From NCBI RefSeq assembly GCF_024730785.1, contig NZ_CP102830.1:124001-188000 (forward strand): DNA of 64,000 nt. The letters are read 5' to 3'. The position numbers were made by a program, and so were the translations under genes. Within the stretch, counting starts at the first letter, position 1, and each line of letters opens with the position of its first letter. The notes under the pieces were generated by a model that had not been told where the DNA came from, ran no database searches, and saw only the letters and a program-made list of their open reading frames with translations. The stretch is from Pseudomonas sp. LS44. Lineage in GTDB: Bacteria; Pseudomonadota; Gammaproteobacteria; Pseudomonadales; Pseudomonadaceae. Below, piece by piece: positions 63,385-64,000 of the stretch.

Positions 63385-64000
63385 TTAGCCGTGCGCGACC
63401 GGCTGGCGCGCCTTGGGTTTGAAGTACAAGGTTTCGCCGCGCACCAGGCCGATCAGGCTGTCGTGATCTTTGACCACTTCGGCTTCGATCAACTCGTCCT
63501 GACCAGCAACCTTGAGCGTCACCCGCGTGGTCGCGCCGAGTGGGCGGATGTCGCGCACCTCGGCCTGGCAATGGTCTTCCAGCTGCGAGCGCGACAGCGA
63601 CACCTCGTGCGGGCGGAACAGCACGTGGTGATCCTCGCCGATGAACAGACGGTTGGAGTCGCCGAGGAAGTGGTAGACGAAATCGCTCTGCGGATTTTCG
63701 TAAACCTCGCCTGGCGCGCCGATCTGCTCGATCACCCCCTTGTTCATCACCACGATGCGGTCGGCGACTTCCATGGCCTCTTCCTGGTCGTGGGTAACGA
63801 ATACCGAGGTCAGGTTGATCTCCTCGTGCAGGCGCGCCAGCCAGCGACGCAGTTCCTTGCGCACCTTGGCGTCGAGGGCGCCGAAGGGTTCGTCGAGCAA
63901 CAGGATCTTCGGCTTCACCGCCAGCGCGCGGGCCAGGGCGATACGCTGGCGCTGGCCGCCGGAGAGTTGTTCCGGGTAGCGGTCGGAGAGCCAATCGAGC
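63385..64000 (-). CDS. cysA: Sulfate/thiosulfate ABC transporter ATP-binding protein CysA, C-terminal part (5' end outside window)
   Basis: The frame continues past the right edge; 205 residues are visible. They include the ABC signature [15 protein letters not shown], Walker [14 protein letters not shown], the switch histidine [16 protein letters not shown] and the C-terminal regulatory domain ([28 protein letters not shown]). This combination is characteristic of CysA, which drives sulfate uptake with CysT, CysW and a binding protein; those genes would lie to the right. The Walker A motif is outside the window. Confidence 0.92.
   Translation of the reverse strand, partial: LDWLSDRYPEQLSGGQRQRIALARALAVKPKILLLDEPFGALDAKVRKELRRWLARLHEEINLTSVFVTHDQEEAMEVADRIVVMNKGVIEQIGAPGEVYENPQSDFVYHFLGDSNRLFIGEDHHVLFRPHEVSLSRSQLEDHCQAEVRDIRPLGATTRVTLKVAGQDELIEAEVVKDHDSLIGLVRGETLYFKPKARQPVAHG

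Noticed and set aside
63209..63994. Minus-strand frame of 261 codons overlapping cysA in another frame
   Set aside because: Arg/Pro-rich translation without motifs, while cysA in the correct frame carries all ABC ATPase signatures.

Overview
This is a high-GC gammaproteobacterial chromosome segment, almost certainly from Pseudomonas. The evidence is a near-complete common polysaccharide antigen (CPA, D-rhamnan) locus in the order rmd-gmd-wbpW-wzm-wzt-wbpX-wbpY-wbpZ, pseudomonad-type DUF2388, DUF1127, DUF1302 and DUF1329 proteins, an extracellular medium-chain-length PHA depolymerase, the gcdR/gcdH/CoA-transferase trio, gabDT and cysA. Species is not assigned. Most genes have clear ribosome sites and ordinary operon spacing.

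Layout. 1-4.7 kb: end of recB, recD, terC and a GFA-family gene, with REP-like hairpins between them. 5-7.9 kb: two DUF2388 genes and a DUF4105 gene with an HEXXH motif; its stop codon touches a 140-bp palindromic element. 8.2-23.4 kb: thirteen co-directional, often overlapping genes for a surface polysaccharide: two tandem glycosyltransferases, two tandem methyltransferases, an acyltransferase, then the eight-gene CPA set. 23.4-24.2 kb: two DUF1127 genes around a second 140-bp element.

24.3-31.9 kb is an accessory cassette bracketed by diverged direct repeats of about 105 bp. It carries a periplasmic protein, an extracellular PHA depolymerase, a DUF1302/DUF1329 envelope pair, a TetR regulator and an alpha/beta hydrolase; degradation and uptake of a hydrophobic polyester is a plausible but unproven role. 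31.9-45.3 kb is housekeeping and catabolic: acetyl-CoA hydrolase/transferase, pntAA-pntAB-pntB, an orphan DUF1329 gene, glutaryl-CoA degradation genes, DUF1330, an Ada repair protein lacking three zinc ligands, a small Ada-like protein and an FKBP.

45.4-55.5 kb is a 10-kb genomic island at the 3' end of tRNA-Arg(CCG). The intact tRNA is at the right end, a 16-bp copy of its 3' end is at the left end, and each copy is followed by a terminator. Inside are a LuxR-type regulator, a second DUF1329/DUF1302 pair, a saccharopine-dehydrogenase-like protein, a DadA-like FAD oxidase, a divergent MFS transporter and a broken hsdR tail. No integrase remains. 55.9-64 kb holds gabD, gabT, a chemotaxis transducer without a periplasmic domain, a CRP-like regulator, a DUF962 membrane protein, two paralogous periplasmic proteins and the end of cysA.

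The strongest leads are the 140-bp element, whose two copies keep an internal stem through compensatory base changes; the tRNA-Arg island and its uncharacterised cargo; the repeat-bracketed PHA depolymerase cassette; and the Ada protein with a dismantled zinc site next to a free-standing Ada-like domain.
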